This document shows positions 1 to 7,244 of a stretch of 21,742 nucleotides of DNA, piece after piece. Position 1 is the stretch's first letter, and each line of letters begins with the position of its first letter. Below the pieces are notes generated by a model. The model saw only the letters and a program-made list of their open reading frames with translations, was not told where the DNA came from and did no database searches. The position numbers and the translations under genes were made by a program. Source of the stretch: Marinospirillum sp. (lineage in GTDB: Bacteria > Pseudomonadota > Gammaproteobacteria > Pseudomonadales > Halomonadaceae); assembly GCA_007119985.1 (NCBI GenBank), contig SKOQ01000109.1, positions 1 to 21,742 on the forward strand, given 5' to 3'.

Positions 1-1200
1 ATGCAGCAGATCCCCAAGCTAGAACTCCTCTGGATTGCCGGTCTTTATCATGATTTAGGCAAGGGGCGCGGTGGCGATCACTCAGAGCTGGGGGCTGCGG
101 ATGTGCTCGACTTTGCGCAGCAGCATCAGCTCTCCCAGCGTGATCAGCGCTTACTGGTTTGGCTGGTTGAGCAGCATCTACTGATGTCGATGACGGCGCA
201 AAAGCAGGATCTTTCTGATCCGGATGTGATCCTGCATTTTGCCGAGCAGGTCGGCAACCCAATGCATCTGGATTATCTCTATCTGCTCACCGTTGCCGAC
301 TTAAATGCCACCAATCCGCGTCTTTGGAATGGCTGGCGTGCTGCCTTATTGAATCAGTTGTATGCCGAAACGGCACGCACCTTCCGTCGTGGGCTAGAAA
401 ACCCGATTGATCCGCAAGAATGGATTGCAGAAACTCAGCAAGAGGCGATGGCCCTGCTGGTCAATATGGGTGAAGAGCCGGAAGCCGTGCGCGCGCTTTG
501 GTCCACGCTGGATGAAGACTACTTCCTGCAGGATGCCCCGAGTGAGGTGGCTTGGCATACTCAGGGTATTTTGCATCACCAGCGAGATGAGCCGCTAGTT
601 TTGGTGGCCGCGCCAACACAAGATATGCGTGAAGGGGGGACGAAGGTCTTTATCCATGCCCCAGATGCCGCCTTTGGCTTTGCCGCGACGGCCACGATGA
701 TGGATCGTCTGGGTTTATCGATTCATGATGCGCGTTTTTGTACCAGTCGTCAGGGTTATACCCTGAATACCTTGATCGTGTTAGAGCAGGATGGTCAGGT
801 GCCGCGTGATCCAGCGCGTTTAGAAGAAATTCGCCTCGAAATGGTCCGTGCTTTAAAAGATCCTGAGCAGTTTCCGGCGCTGGTACAGCTGCATACCCCG
901 CGGCAACTCAAGCATTTTACGCTGCCAACGCGCGTTTATATCAGTAATGATGCCAATCAGCAGCGTACGCTGGTTGAGGTGGTCACGCCGGATCGGCCGG
1001 GATTGCTGGCCAGAATCGGTCGTATTTTTGTTGAGTTTGATCTGCTGTTGCAGAATGCCAAAATTGCCACCTTAGGTGAGCGGGTGGAAGACGTCTTTTT
1101 TGTGACCCAGCGGGATGGTGCCCCCATTGCTGATCCTGATTTGTGCTTAAGGCTCCAGCAGCGCCTGTGCGATGAGCTGGATCGGCAAGCAGGACGCTAA
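1..1200 (+). CDS. glnD: Bifunctional uridylyltransferase/uridylyl-removing enzyme GlnD, C-terminal part (5' end outside window)
   Basis: GlnD senses glutamine and adds or removes UMP on the PII proteins GlnB/GlnK, so controlling nitrogen assimilation in the cytoplasm. Only the last 399 residues are present; the family is usually close to 900 residues, so the nucleotidyltransferase domain lies before base 1 and the ATG at base 1 is an internal Met, not the start. Visible parts are the HD hydrolase motif (HDLGKGRGGDHSELG, residues 17-31 of this fragment, with H17-D18 as metal ligands), then two C-terminal ACT domains at about residues 212-275 and 322-390 (the second contains RTLVEVVTPDRPGLLARIG). 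These are the uridylyl-removing and glutamine-binding parts. dapC follows after 38 bases on the same strand, an arrangement seen in other gammaproteobacteria. Identification is firm; only the truncation is a limit. Confidence 0.96.
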   Translation: MQQIPKLELLWIAGLYHDLGKGRGGDHSELGAADVLDFAQQHQLSQRDQRLLVWLVEQHLLMSMTAQKQDLSDPDVILHFAEQVGNPMHLDYLYLLTVADLNATNPRLWNGWRAALLNQLYAETARTFRRGLENPIDPQEWIAETQQEAMALLVNMGEEPEAVRALWSTLDEDYFLQDAPSEVAWHTQGILHHQRDEPLVLVAAPTQDMREGGTKVFIHAPDAAFGFAATATMMDRLGLSIHDARFCTSRQGYTLNTLIVLEQDGQVPRDPARLEEIRLEMVRALKDPEQFPALVQLHTPRQLKHFTLPTRVYISNDANQQRTLVEVVTPDRPGLLARIGRIFVEFDLLLQNAKIATLGERVEDVFFVTQRDGAPIADPDLCLRLQQRLCDELDRQAGR

Positions 1201-1238
1201 GCAGGGTGTGCGCCCCGTGTTTATTTGACTGAGAACTT

Positions 1239-2450
1239 ATGAATCCCAATCTAGAAAAACTCCATCCTTATCCTTTTGAAAAGCTAGCTCAGCTGACAGC
1301 TCAGATTCAACGCCCTGCTGATCTGGCCCCCATCGCCTTGACTATTGGTGAGCCTCAGCATCCCGCGCCAGCTAAGGTGCTGGAGGCGCTGCAGCAAGGC
1401 TTGAACCAAGTCAGCCACTACCCAGCGACACAAGGTAGTTTGGCTTTGCGTCAAGCCATTGTTGACTGGTGTACCCAGCGGTTTCAGCTGAGCGCGCAGC
1501 CTTTAGACCCAGCAACGCAAGTCTTGCCAGTGAATGGCACGCGTGAAGCGCTGTTTGCGTTTGTGCAAGCGGCGATTGATCCCACTCGCCCCGCCAAGGT
1601 GGTGATGCCCAACCCCTTCTATCAGATTTATGAAGGTGCGGCCTTATTGGCTGGCGCAGAGGCGCATTATCTGGCGTGCGAAGAAGAAACAGGTTTTCAG
1701 CCTGATTTCACTCAGGTGCCTGCTGAAGTCTGGGCCGCCACTCAGTTAGTCTTTATTTGTGCGCCTGGCAATCCTACTGGGGCTCTGCTTTCTGTGGAGC
1801 AGCAAAAGCAGTTGATCGCGCTTGCCGATGAGCATGATTTTGTGATCTGCGCTGATGAGTGCTATTCAGAGATCTATCATGATGAAGCCCAGCCGCCCGT
1901 GGGTCTGCTGCAAGTCTGTGCTGAGTTGGGTCGTCAAGATTATGCGCGTTGTCTGGTGTTCCATTCTCTCTCTAAGCGCTCGAACCTGCCTGGTTTGCGT
2001 TCCGGCTTTGTGGCCGGGGATGCCCAGTGGGTGCAGCGCTTCTTGCGTTATCGTACCTATCATGGCTGCGCGATGCCGCCCCATCACCAGTTGGCTTCCA
2101 TAGCCGCTTGGCAGGATGAAGCGCATGTGCGCGAGAACCGTGCTCTGTATCGCCAGAAGTTTGATGCGGTGCTTGAAATTCTGACGCCAGTGATGGATAT
2201 ACAGCGCCCAGATGCAGGGTTTTATCTGTGGCCGCGCACGCCAATTGAGGACACGCTTTTTACGCAGCGCTTGCTGGCGACCCAGAACCTAGCCGTCTTG
2301 CCGGGCCGTTATTTATCGCGTGAAGTTGAGGGACATAACCCCGCAGCAGGGCGGATTCGCCTTGCGCTGGTAGCCGAATTAGCCGCGTGCATTGAAGGGG
2401 CGCAGCGGATTCGACGTTTTATTGAAGCAGGCTGCGAGGAAAAAAGGTAA
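1239..2450 (+). CDS. dapC: Succinyldiaminopimelate aminotransferase DapC
   Basis: A 403-residue fold-type I PLP aminotransferase. DapC converts N-succinyl-2-amino-6-oxopimelate plus glutamate to N-succinyl-LL-2,6-diaminopimelate in the succinylase branch of lysine/meso-DAP synthesis. Visible motifs: APGNPTGA (residues 175-182, N178 contacts PLP), ADECYSEIY (D206, Y209), the PLP Schiff-base lysine K246 in SLSKRSNLPGLRSGF, and the following R254. The sequence alone could be read as a general class I/II aminotransferase; the call to DapC rests on its place between glnD and dapD, as in Pseudomonas, and on full-length similarity remembered from that family. The start codon has only a weak purine-rich stretch (GAGAA) ahead of it, but the N-terminus MNPNLEKLHPYPFEKL looks complete. 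The next gene begins one base after its stop codon, suggesting translational coupling. Confidence 0.93.
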   Translation: MNPNLEKLHPYPFEKLAQLTAQIQRPADLAPIALTIGEPQHPAPAKVLEALQQGLNQVSHYPATQGSLALRQAIVDWCTQRFQLSAQPLDPATQVLPVNGTREALFAFVQAAIDPTRPAKVVMPNPFYQIYEGAALLAGAEAHYLACEEETGFQPDFTQVPAEVWAATQLVFICAPGNPTGALLSVEQQKQLIALADEHDFVICADECYSEIYHDEAQPPVGLLQVCAELGRQDYARCLVFHSLSKRSNLPGLRSGFVAGDAQWVQRFLRYRTYHGCAMPPHHQLASIAAWQDEAHVRENRALYRQKFDAVLEILTPVMDIQRPDAGFYLWPRTPIEDTLFTQRLLATQNLAVLPGRYLSREVEGHNPAAGRIRLALVAELAACIEGAQRIRRFIEAGCEEKR

Positions 2451-2451
2451 A

Positions 2452-2823
2452 ATGCTCACTGTTTATGGTATTCCCAACTGTCAAACTGTCAAAAAAGCGC
2501 GCCAATGGCTGCAAGATCAGGGTTTAGACTACGCTTTTCATGACTACAAAAAACAGGGTGTTGATGCAGCATGGCTGCGCGATTGCGTTGATCAGCTCGG
2601 CTGGGAGGTGCTGGTGAATCGTCGTGGCACAACTTGGCGTCAATTACCCGCAGAAGAAAAGCAAGCGCTATTGGAGGCACCCGAGCCCTCCGCCCAGCAG
2701 GCCTTAGCGATTCAGCTAATGTCGGCTCACCCCAGTTTAATTAAGCGCCCGCTCGTCACAGGCTGTATGCCGTTTTTGGTCGGCTTTGATGCCGATCTAT
2801 GGCAGCAGCAGCTATTAGGCTGA
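2452..2823 (+). CDS. yffB: ArsC/Spx-like thioredoxin-fold protein, YffB family
   Basis: A 123-residue protein of the ArsC/Spx superfamily, closest in pattern to E. coli YffB. The N-terminus reads MLTVYGIPNCQTVKKARQWL, with a single conserved cysteine (C10) where arsenate reductases carry the catalytic one, followed by FHDYKKQG and NRRGTTWRQL, both typical of YffB. YffB proteins are thought to be glutathione-dependent thiol oxidoreductases of unknown physiological substrate; true arsenate reduction is unlikely. The open frame extends 20 codons upstream inside dapC, but the ATG at 2452 is chosen because it lies one base after the dapC stop, is preceded by an AGGAAAAAAGG Shine-Dalgarno stretch, and starts the protein directly on the first beta strand. 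It sits between dapC and dapD, a conserved neighbourhood with no known functional reason. Confidence 0.9.
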   Translation: MLTVYGIPNCQTVKKARQWLQDQGLDYAFHDYKKQGVDAAWLRDCVDQLGWEVLVNRRGTTWRQLPAEEKQALLEAPEPSAQQALAIQLMSAHPSLIKRPLVTGCMPFLVGFDADLWQQQLLG

Positions 2824-2913
2824 GTAGATTGGCGGTCTGGGTCGCATTCGTACCCGATGGGCTCAGCTCCTGCGCCCGCGCGAAACCTGTTTTATTATCA
2901 ATGAGGACAAGAA

Positions 2914-3951
2914 ATGAGCACAACTAAGATTTTTGCCTGTGGCTTTGGTGTAGGTACACAGAATGCAAAAGGTGAGTGGTTGGAAGTCTATTATCCTAAA
3001 CCTCTGCTGAACCCAGACCCCAAAATCGTTGAAGCCCTGCAAGCGGCTTGCCAGTATTCTGAAGGCAACCAGTCTTGCACCTTGACTGTCGATCGTTTAA
3101 GCACGCTTTCTGAAGCCTTAGATGCCATCAATGCCCATGATCTGGCTGTCATTGCTGAGCAGATGAAGCGTAGCCATCGCCCTTTAGTGATTACACTTTT
3201 GGCAGAAGATGTTGATCCGCAAAGTACGCCTGAAGTCTATTTAAAGCTGCATTTGTTATCGCATCGCTTGGTGAAGCCACACCAAATCAATCTAACAGGC
3301 GCTTTTGGCCTGCTGAAGAATGTGGCTTGGACCACTGATGGCGCAATCGATCTTGAAGAACTACCCGCGCGTCAGCTGCAAGCGCGTATGGAAGGCCGTA
3401 TCCTCACCGTAGAAAGCATCGATAAATTCCCGCGTATGGCCGATTATGTGATTCCCACAGGTGTGCGGATTGCCGATGCCTCCCGTGTGCGCTTGGGTGC
3501 GTATTTAGGTGAAGGCACCACGATAATGCATGAAGGTTTTGTCAACTTTAATGCAGGAACAGAAGGGCCAAGCATGATTGAAGGGCGCGTCAGTGCGGGT
3601 GTCTTTATTGGTGCCGGTTCTGATCTGGGTGGTGGTTGCTCTACGATGGGCACCCTCTCCGGTGGTGGCAATATCGTCATCAGTGTCGGTGAGCGTTGTT
3701 TGCTGGGTGCTAACTCAGGTATCGGTATTCCTCTGGGTGATCGCTGCACTGTCGAGGCGGGCCTGTATTTGACTGCGGGCACCAAGGTGGTGTTGCTGGA
3801 TGCGGCAGGTCAAGAAGTCAAAACCCTAGCGGCGCGTGAGCTGGCAGGCCAGACGGATCTGCTCTTCCGTCGTAACTCACTCAATGGGCGTGTTGAATGC
3901 CTTGCCAATCGCTCTGCCGTTGAACTGAATGCCGCACTGCATAAAAATTAG
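2914..3951 (+). CDS. dapD: 2,3,4,5-tetrahydropyridine-2,6-dicarboxylate N-succinyltransferase DapD (long form)
   Basis: DapD transfers succinate from succinyl-CoA to tetrahydrodipicolinate, the step before DapC in lysine/meso-DAP synthesis. This is the long, Pseudomonas-type enzyme (345 residues; the enteric form is about 274). The N-terminal region to about residue 170 carries AFGxGTQN-like and LLSHRLVKPH blocks; from about residue 180 it becomes a left-handed parallel beta helix of hexapeptide repeats, with MHEGFVNFNAGTEGP, GGGCSTMGTLSGGGN and GANSGIGIPLGDR. The C-terminus contains DLLFRRNS. A good Shine-Dalgarno (GAGGACAAGAA) precedes ATG 2914. It is 90 bases after yffB; a TATTAT hexamer at 2893-2898 could be a -10 box but has no convincing -35. 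The unit ends at the strong terminator just downstream. Confidence 0.97.
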   Translation: MSTTKIFACGFGVGTQNAKGEWLEVYYPKPLLNPDPKIVEALQAACQYSEGNQSCTLTVDRLSTLSEALDAINAHDLAVIAEQMKRSHRPLVITLLAEDVDPQSTPEVYLKLHLLSHRLVKPHQINLTGAFGLLKNVAWTTDGAIDLEELPARQLQARMEGRILTVESIDKFPRMADYVIPTGVRIADASRVRLGAYLGEGTTIMHEGFVNFNAGTEGPSMIEGRVSAGVFIGAGSDLGGGCSTMGTLSGGGNIVISVGERCLLGANSGIGIPLGDRCTVEAGLYLTAGTKVVLLDAAGQEVKTLAARELAGQTDLLFRRNSLNGRVECLANRSAVELNAALHKN

Positions 3952-3989
3952 GCTGTTGGCTGCTCTTAACGTCTAAGACAGTGTTGCTG

Positions 3990-4023
3990 ATGCCTTCTTG
4001 ATGTCCATCAGGAAGGCATTTTT
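3990..4023 (+). terminator. Rho-independent terminator after dapD
   Basis: A long inverted repeat with left arm ATGCCTTCTTGATG and right arm CATCAGGAAGGCAT (one G-U wobble) is followed directly by TTTTT. It lies 38 bases after the dapD stop and should end the glnD/dapC/yffB/dapD transcript. Confidence 0.9.
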
Positions 4024-4075
4024 GTTCATCAGCACAACACGAGGTGATTTCTTTTGCTGAGCAGCAGGAGATCTC

Positions 4076-4104
4076 TTGGTTTCCTACGCAGAAGTGCGCA
4101 TAAT
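4076..4104 (+). promoter_or_regulatory. Probable sigma-70 promoter of the acidic conserved protein gene
   Basis: TTGGTT (4076-4081) and CATAAT (4099-4104) are separated by exactly 17 bases. It lies after the dapD terminator and 29 bases before the start codon of the next gene, the expected place for its own promoter. Found by eye, no scoring. Confidence 0.6.
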
Positions 4105-4133
4105 GCACAGCATTCACTTGTCGGAGAAACACC

Positions 4134-4520
4134 ATGAAAATGCTGAACCGCTCAGCCATCAATATCAAGCTGAAGCAGCCATTTGTTGACTGGATTAATG
4201 GCTTGGATGATGAGAGCGATGACCTGGTGACCTTGGCTGAAGTTAACCAAGAAGCCACCACTTATCTCGTGCCTGAGCTTGAAGACGGCGAAGATCTTCA
4301 GGTTTTCTTAGAAGAGCGCTATGTTGATCTTCTTGAAAACGAACTGCTCTCTTGGGAAGAAGATCCTGCTTACTGGCCTGAAGAGCTATCTCGCGAGGTT
4401 TTTGAAGCTTTTATTCAGGTGGAGTTGTCTTTTATGGTGTTTGATTTAGATGATCAGGCGCCCTTGCTGGCGCAGGTTATCGATGAAGATGATGATCTTG
4501 ACGGCGAGACCGAAGAGTAA
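4134..4520 (+). CDS. Conserved hypothetical acidic protein
   Basis: A 128-residue, strongly acidic, soluble protein without signal peptide or membrane segment. The N-terminus (MKMLNRSAINIKLKQPFVDW) followed by an LVPE block, a Trp-containing centre (SWEEDPAYWPEEL) and a Phe-rich segment (FIQVELSFMVFDLDD) resembles a small conserved family in Pseudomonas-like gammaproteobacteria that I recognise but cannot name. No catalytic motif is visible. The C-terminal dozen residues are almost all Asp/Glu (DEDDDLDGETEE). The gene stands alone: a predicted promoter at 4076-4104, a GGAG ribosome site about 7 bases before ATG 4134, and a terminator immediately after. This suggests independent expression rather than membership of the dap operon. 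Function unknown. Confidence 0.85.
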   Translation: MKMLNRSAINIKLKQPFVDWINGLDDESDDLVTLAEVNQEATTYLVPELEDGEDLQVFLEERYVDLLENELLSWEEDPAYWPEELSREVFEAFIQVELSFMVFDLDDQAPLLAQVIDEDDDLDGETEE

Positions 4521-4528
4521 CCTTGTGC

Positions 4529-4560
4529 GGCGCTGCCTTTGAAACAGCGCCTGTTTTTTT
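4529..4560 (+). terminator. Rho-independent terminator after the acidic protein gene
   Basis: GGCGCTG (4529-4535) pairs with CAGCGCC (4545-4551) around a 9-base loop, followed by TG and seven T residues ending at 4560. It lies nine bases past the stop codon. Confidence 0.9.
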
Positions 4561-4611
4561 AGCCTTGATGGACACCTGTCGATGAAGGTTCAGTGAGCAG
4601 AAGAGAAGACG

Positions 4612-5508
4612 ATGGGACAAGATTGGTTGCTCAGTTTCTTCCTGCCCGCGGCGCTCTTTATGATGATGCTCGGGATGGGCATGACCTTATCCGTGGCCGA
4701 TTTTATGCGTATTGGCCAGGCTCCACGTGTGATTTTAGCGGGCTTGGCAGGCCAGTTTCTGCTCCCGCCGCTTGCCGCCTTGCTGGCCATTTGGGTCTTT
4801 GAGCTTCCCCCTGTTTTTGCTGCTGGTTTACTGATTTTAAGCTTTGCGCCCAGTGGCGCCTCTTCAAACTTGATGACTTTTCTTTCGCGCGGTGATGTGG
4901 CCCTCTCAGTCACGCTGACCGCCATCACCAGCTTGTTGGTGCCCTTTACCTTGCCGCTTTTCGCCAGCTGGGTGTTGAATGTCTGGCTGAATCATGATCT
5001 GGCTATCCACTTGCCGCTACTGCAAACTTGGGCGCAGCTGATGTTGGTTTCCTTGCTCCCTATTTTATTGGGGATGCTGCTGGCCTCAGTCTATCCGCGC
5101 TGTGCTCGTTGGTTAATGCCGAAGATGAAGCCAGCTTCGGTGGCCTTTTTGTTGCTGGTGCTGATCGCCTTGACCAATAAACACTGGGACAATATGCCCG
5201 AATTTTTGCGCATGACGGCTCCAGCAGTGCTACTGATGAATTGTGTGGCCTTAGCTGCTGGTTGGTGTTGGGGGCGGCTGTGGCAGATGTCGCCGACTCA
5301 GCGCCTTACGCTTGGGCTTGAGGTGGGTGTACAAAACGGAGGTACTGCCTTGGTTGTGACTTTGGTGGTGCTGAATAATCCCGCCATGTCCGTGCCTCCT
5401 GTGATCTACGGTATTCTGATGCTGGGCCCAAGTTTGGCTTTTGGACTGGGTTTGTCTTTTTGGCAGCGGCGTCTGACTGTCATGAAGGCGCAAACTAGCA
5501 TAAAATAG
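4612..5508 (+). CDS. Bile acid:sodium symporter (SBF/BASS) family transporter
   Basis: A 298-residue inner-membrane protein with nine or ten hydrophobic helices and little hydrophilic loop sequence. Two family signatures are visible: APSGASSNLMTFLSRGD (residues 80-96, the first half of the crossed-helix sodium site) and EVGVQNGGTALV (residues 237-248, the second crossed helix). Members carry out Na+-coupled import of organic anions; bacterial substrates range from bile acids to pantoate, pyrimidine precursors and keto acids, and nothing here identifies the substrate. ATG 4612 follows a purine-rich stretch (AGAGAAGACG). It lies between the terminator at 4529-4560 and nrdR on the same strand, 37 bases from nrdR, so it may be the first gene of the nrdR-rib transcript, though that link is inferred from spacing only. 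Confidence 0.92.
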   Translation: MGQDWLLSFFLPAALFMMMLGMGMTLSVADFMRIGQAPRVILAGLAGQFLLPPLAALLAIWVFELPPVFAAGLLILSFAPSGASSNLMTFLSRGDVALSVTLTAITSLLVPFTLPLFASWVLNVWLNHDLAIHLPLLQTWAQLMLVSLLPILLGMLLASVYPRCARWLMPKMKPASVAFLLLVLIALTNKHWDNMPEFLRMTAPAVLLMNCVALAAGWCWGRLWQMSPTQRLTLGLEVGVQNGGTALVVTLVVLNNPAMSVPPVIYGILMLGPSLAFGLGLSFWQRRLTVMKAQTSIK

Positions 5509-5545
5509 GCGCTTAAATTAGGCTTGGCCTTGCTGTGGTGGCTCT

Positions 5546-6052
5546 ATGTATTGCCCTTTATGTGGTGCTCAAGAAACAAAGGTAAATGACTCTCGCTTGG
5601 TCGCACAAGGTGGCCAGGTGCGTCGGCGTCGTGAATGCCTCAGTTGTGGTGAGCGCTTCACGACCTATGAAACGGCTGAGCTGCATATGCCACGCATCGT
5701 GAAGCGGGACGGTTCGCGCGAGAGCTTTGAAGAATCCAAGCTGCGTGCGGGGCTTTTACGCGCCTTAGAAAAACGGCCTGTCAAAACAGAGGCTCTTGAA
5801 GCCGCCATAGAAAAAATTCGCCAAGAGCTGCGGGCCAGTGGTGAGCGTGAAGTCGCCTCTTTGCAGCTCGGTGAGCTAGTGATGCAACAGCTGAAGCAGT
5901 TGGATCAGGTGGCCTATATTCGTTTTGCTTCTGTGTATCGCCAATTTAAAGACCTCAATGAGTTTCGGGCGGAGATCGATCAGCTTTCACCCCACGAGGC
6001 TCTATCTCAAGAATCCTTGCCCAAAGAAGCTGTGTCCCAAAAGGGTGTTTAA
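5546..6052 (+). CDS. nrdR: Transcriptional repressor NrdR
   Basis: NrdR is an ATP/dATP-sensing repressor of ribonucleotide reductase operons. The zinc ribbon is complete (C3, C6, C31, C34: MYCPLCG and CLSCGERF), with the RRRRE basic stretch before the second Cys pair, followed by the ATP-cone domain at about residues 49-139 (RIVKRDGSRESFEESKLRAGL to VAYIRFASVYRQF). The protein has 168 residues; after the ATP cone a variable tail with a short internal repeat (SQESLPKEAVSQKGV) follows. The Shine-Dalgarno is poor (GGTGG), but the start is fixed by the zinc ribbon beginning at residue 3. nrdR ahead of ribD is a widely conserved arrangement in gammaproteobacteria. No NrdR box was recognised in this window, so its targets are elsewhere. 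Confidence 0.97.
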   Translation: MYCPLCGAQETKVNDSRLVAQGGQVRRRRECLSCGERFTTYETAELHMPRIVKRDGSRESFEESKLRAGLLRALEKRPVKTEALEAAIEKIRQELRASGEREVASLQLGELVMQQLKQLDQVAYIRFASVYRQFKDLNEFRAEIDQLSPHEALSQESLPKEAVSQKGV

Positions 6053-6068
6053 ACTGGGCTATTTGAAT

Positions 6069-6086
6069 GGTGTTAAGAGCAACACC
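6069..6086 (+). other. Short hairpin between nrdR and ribD
   Basis: GGTGTT pairs with AACACC around a six-base loop in the 57-base nrdR-ribD gap. There is no T-run, so this is not an intrinsic terminator; it may only be an RNA structure between cistrons. It is far too short to be an FMN riboswitch. Confidence 0.35.
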
Positions 6087-6109
6087 CTGATCATCCTTAG
6101 GTCTCTATT

Positions 6110-7231
6110 GTGACTCATGAATTTTATATGGCGCGTGCTTTACATTTAGCGCGCCAAGCCTATTACACTACCCGCCCGAATCCTCGTGTGGGCTGCGTGT
6201 TGGTCAAAGATGGGCAGATTATCGGCGAGGGGGCGCATCAGCGTGCTGGTGAGCCTCATGCTGAAGTCCATGCCTTGCGTGCAGCAGCGGGTCGAGCCCA
6301 AGGTGCGACAGCCTATGTCACACTCGAACCCTGCAGCCATTTTGGGCGCACGCCACCCTGCGCGGATGCCCTGATTCAGGCTGGCATTGCGCATCTGGTG
6401 GTCGCCATCCAAGATCCCAATCCGCTGGTCGCGGGGCAGGGCTTAGCTCGGATTGCTGCTGCCGGTATCCAGGTGACCTGTGGAGTGTTAGAAGACGAAG
6501 CGCGTGTTTTGAACCAAGGTTTTGTGCAGCGAATGCAAACAGGCCGGCCGTGGGTGATGGCCAAGCAAGCGATGAGCTTGGATGGACGCACGGCGATGGC
6601 TTCGGGTGAATCCCAGTGGATTACTGGGCCAGAAGCCAGAAGTGATGTTCAGCGTTTACGCGCTGAATCCTGTGCTGTGATCACGGGGATTGATAGCCTG
6701 CTGGCCGATCAATCACGTTTGACAGTGCGAGAGGGCCCTTGGTTAGCGCAAACAGGCTTTATGCAGCCGACACGCATTATCCTCGATTCCTCCTTGCGCA
6801 CGCCCAGTGATGCCGCTCTTTTCCAAGATACTGCGCCAGTACTGATTGTGGCCTGTGCAGAGGCCGCTGAAATCAACCCTGAGCGGGTTGAAGCTCTGGT
6901 TGGCGCAGGTGCTGAGGTGCTGTTACAACCCAGAAGCTGTGTAGAGCGTATTGATTTAAATGCTCTGCTGACTCAGCTTGGACAGCGCCAGATGAACCAA
7001 GTCATGGTTGAAGCTGGCGCGCACTTGTGTGGCGCTTTTTTGCAGGCTGGATTGATTCAGCAGCTTTATTTATACATGGCCCCTCAGTTCTTAGGGGATG
7101 CGGCACGAGGCTTGTTAAGCCTACCTGGTGTGACTCAGCTGCAACAAGCGATCCAAGTGACGGTGCAGGATGTGCGCGCGGTGGGTCGAGATTGGCGTAT
7201 GACTTTGCTCTGTGAGCACCAGAATCGATAA
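6110..7231 (+). CDS. ribD: Bifunctional diaminohydroxyphosphoribosylaminopyrimidine deaminase / 5-amino-6-(5-phosphoribosylamino)uracil reductase RibD
   Basis: RibD carries out the second and third steps of the pyrimidine branch of riboflavin synthesis: deamination, then NADPH-dependent reduction of the ribosyl chain. The N-terminal deaminase holds the zinc site H50-A-E52 and PCxxH...PPC (C75, C84); the C-terminal reductase begins near residue 145 and contains KQAMSLDGRTAMASGESQWI. Length 373 fits the bifunctional enzyme. The start is a GTG at 6110: alignment from memory with E. coli (MQDEYYMARAL) matches MTHEFYMARAL, whereas the next ATG would cut six residues. ribBX starts 13 bases after the stop, so there is no room for the riboflavin synthase gene that in many relatives sits here. 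Confidence 0.97.
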   Translation: MTHEFYMARALHLARQAYYTTRPNPRVGCVLVKDGQIIGEGAHQRAGEPHAEVHALRAAAGRAQGATAYVTLEPCSHFGRTPPCADALIQAGIAHLVVAIQDPNPLVAGQGLARIAAAGIQVTCGVLEDEARVLNQGFVQRMQTGRPWVMAKQAMSLDGRTAMASGESQWITGPEARSDVQRLRAESCAVITGIDSLLADQSRLTVREGPWLAQTGFMQPTRIILDSSLRTPSDAALFQDTAPVLIVACAEAAEINPERVEALVGAGAEVLLQPRSCVERIDLNALLTQLGQRQMNQVMVEAGAHLCGAFLQAGLIQQLYLYMAPQFLGDAARGLLSLPGVTQLQQAIQVTVQDVRAVGRDWRMTLLCEHQNR

Positions 7232-7244
7232 ACAAGAGGCAGTT

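Noticed and set aside
2392..2451. Upstream extension of yffB by 20 codons
   Set aside because: This part is wholly inside dapC; the ATG at 2452 has a good ribosome site and gives the family's usual N-terminus.
2824..2913. Lysine riboswitch or strong promoter before dapD
   Set aside because: At 90 bases the gap is too short for a lysine riboswitch; a GGGT/ACCC hairpin and a TATTAT hexamer are present but no -35 box supports a promoter call.
3444..3785. 113-codon open frame on the - strand inside dapD
   Set aside because: The Pro/Ser/Thr-rich translation is the mirror of the glycine-rich hexapeptide repeats of dapD.
6053..6109. Terminator between nrdR and ribD
   Set aside because: The hairpin has only six base pairs and no T-run follows.
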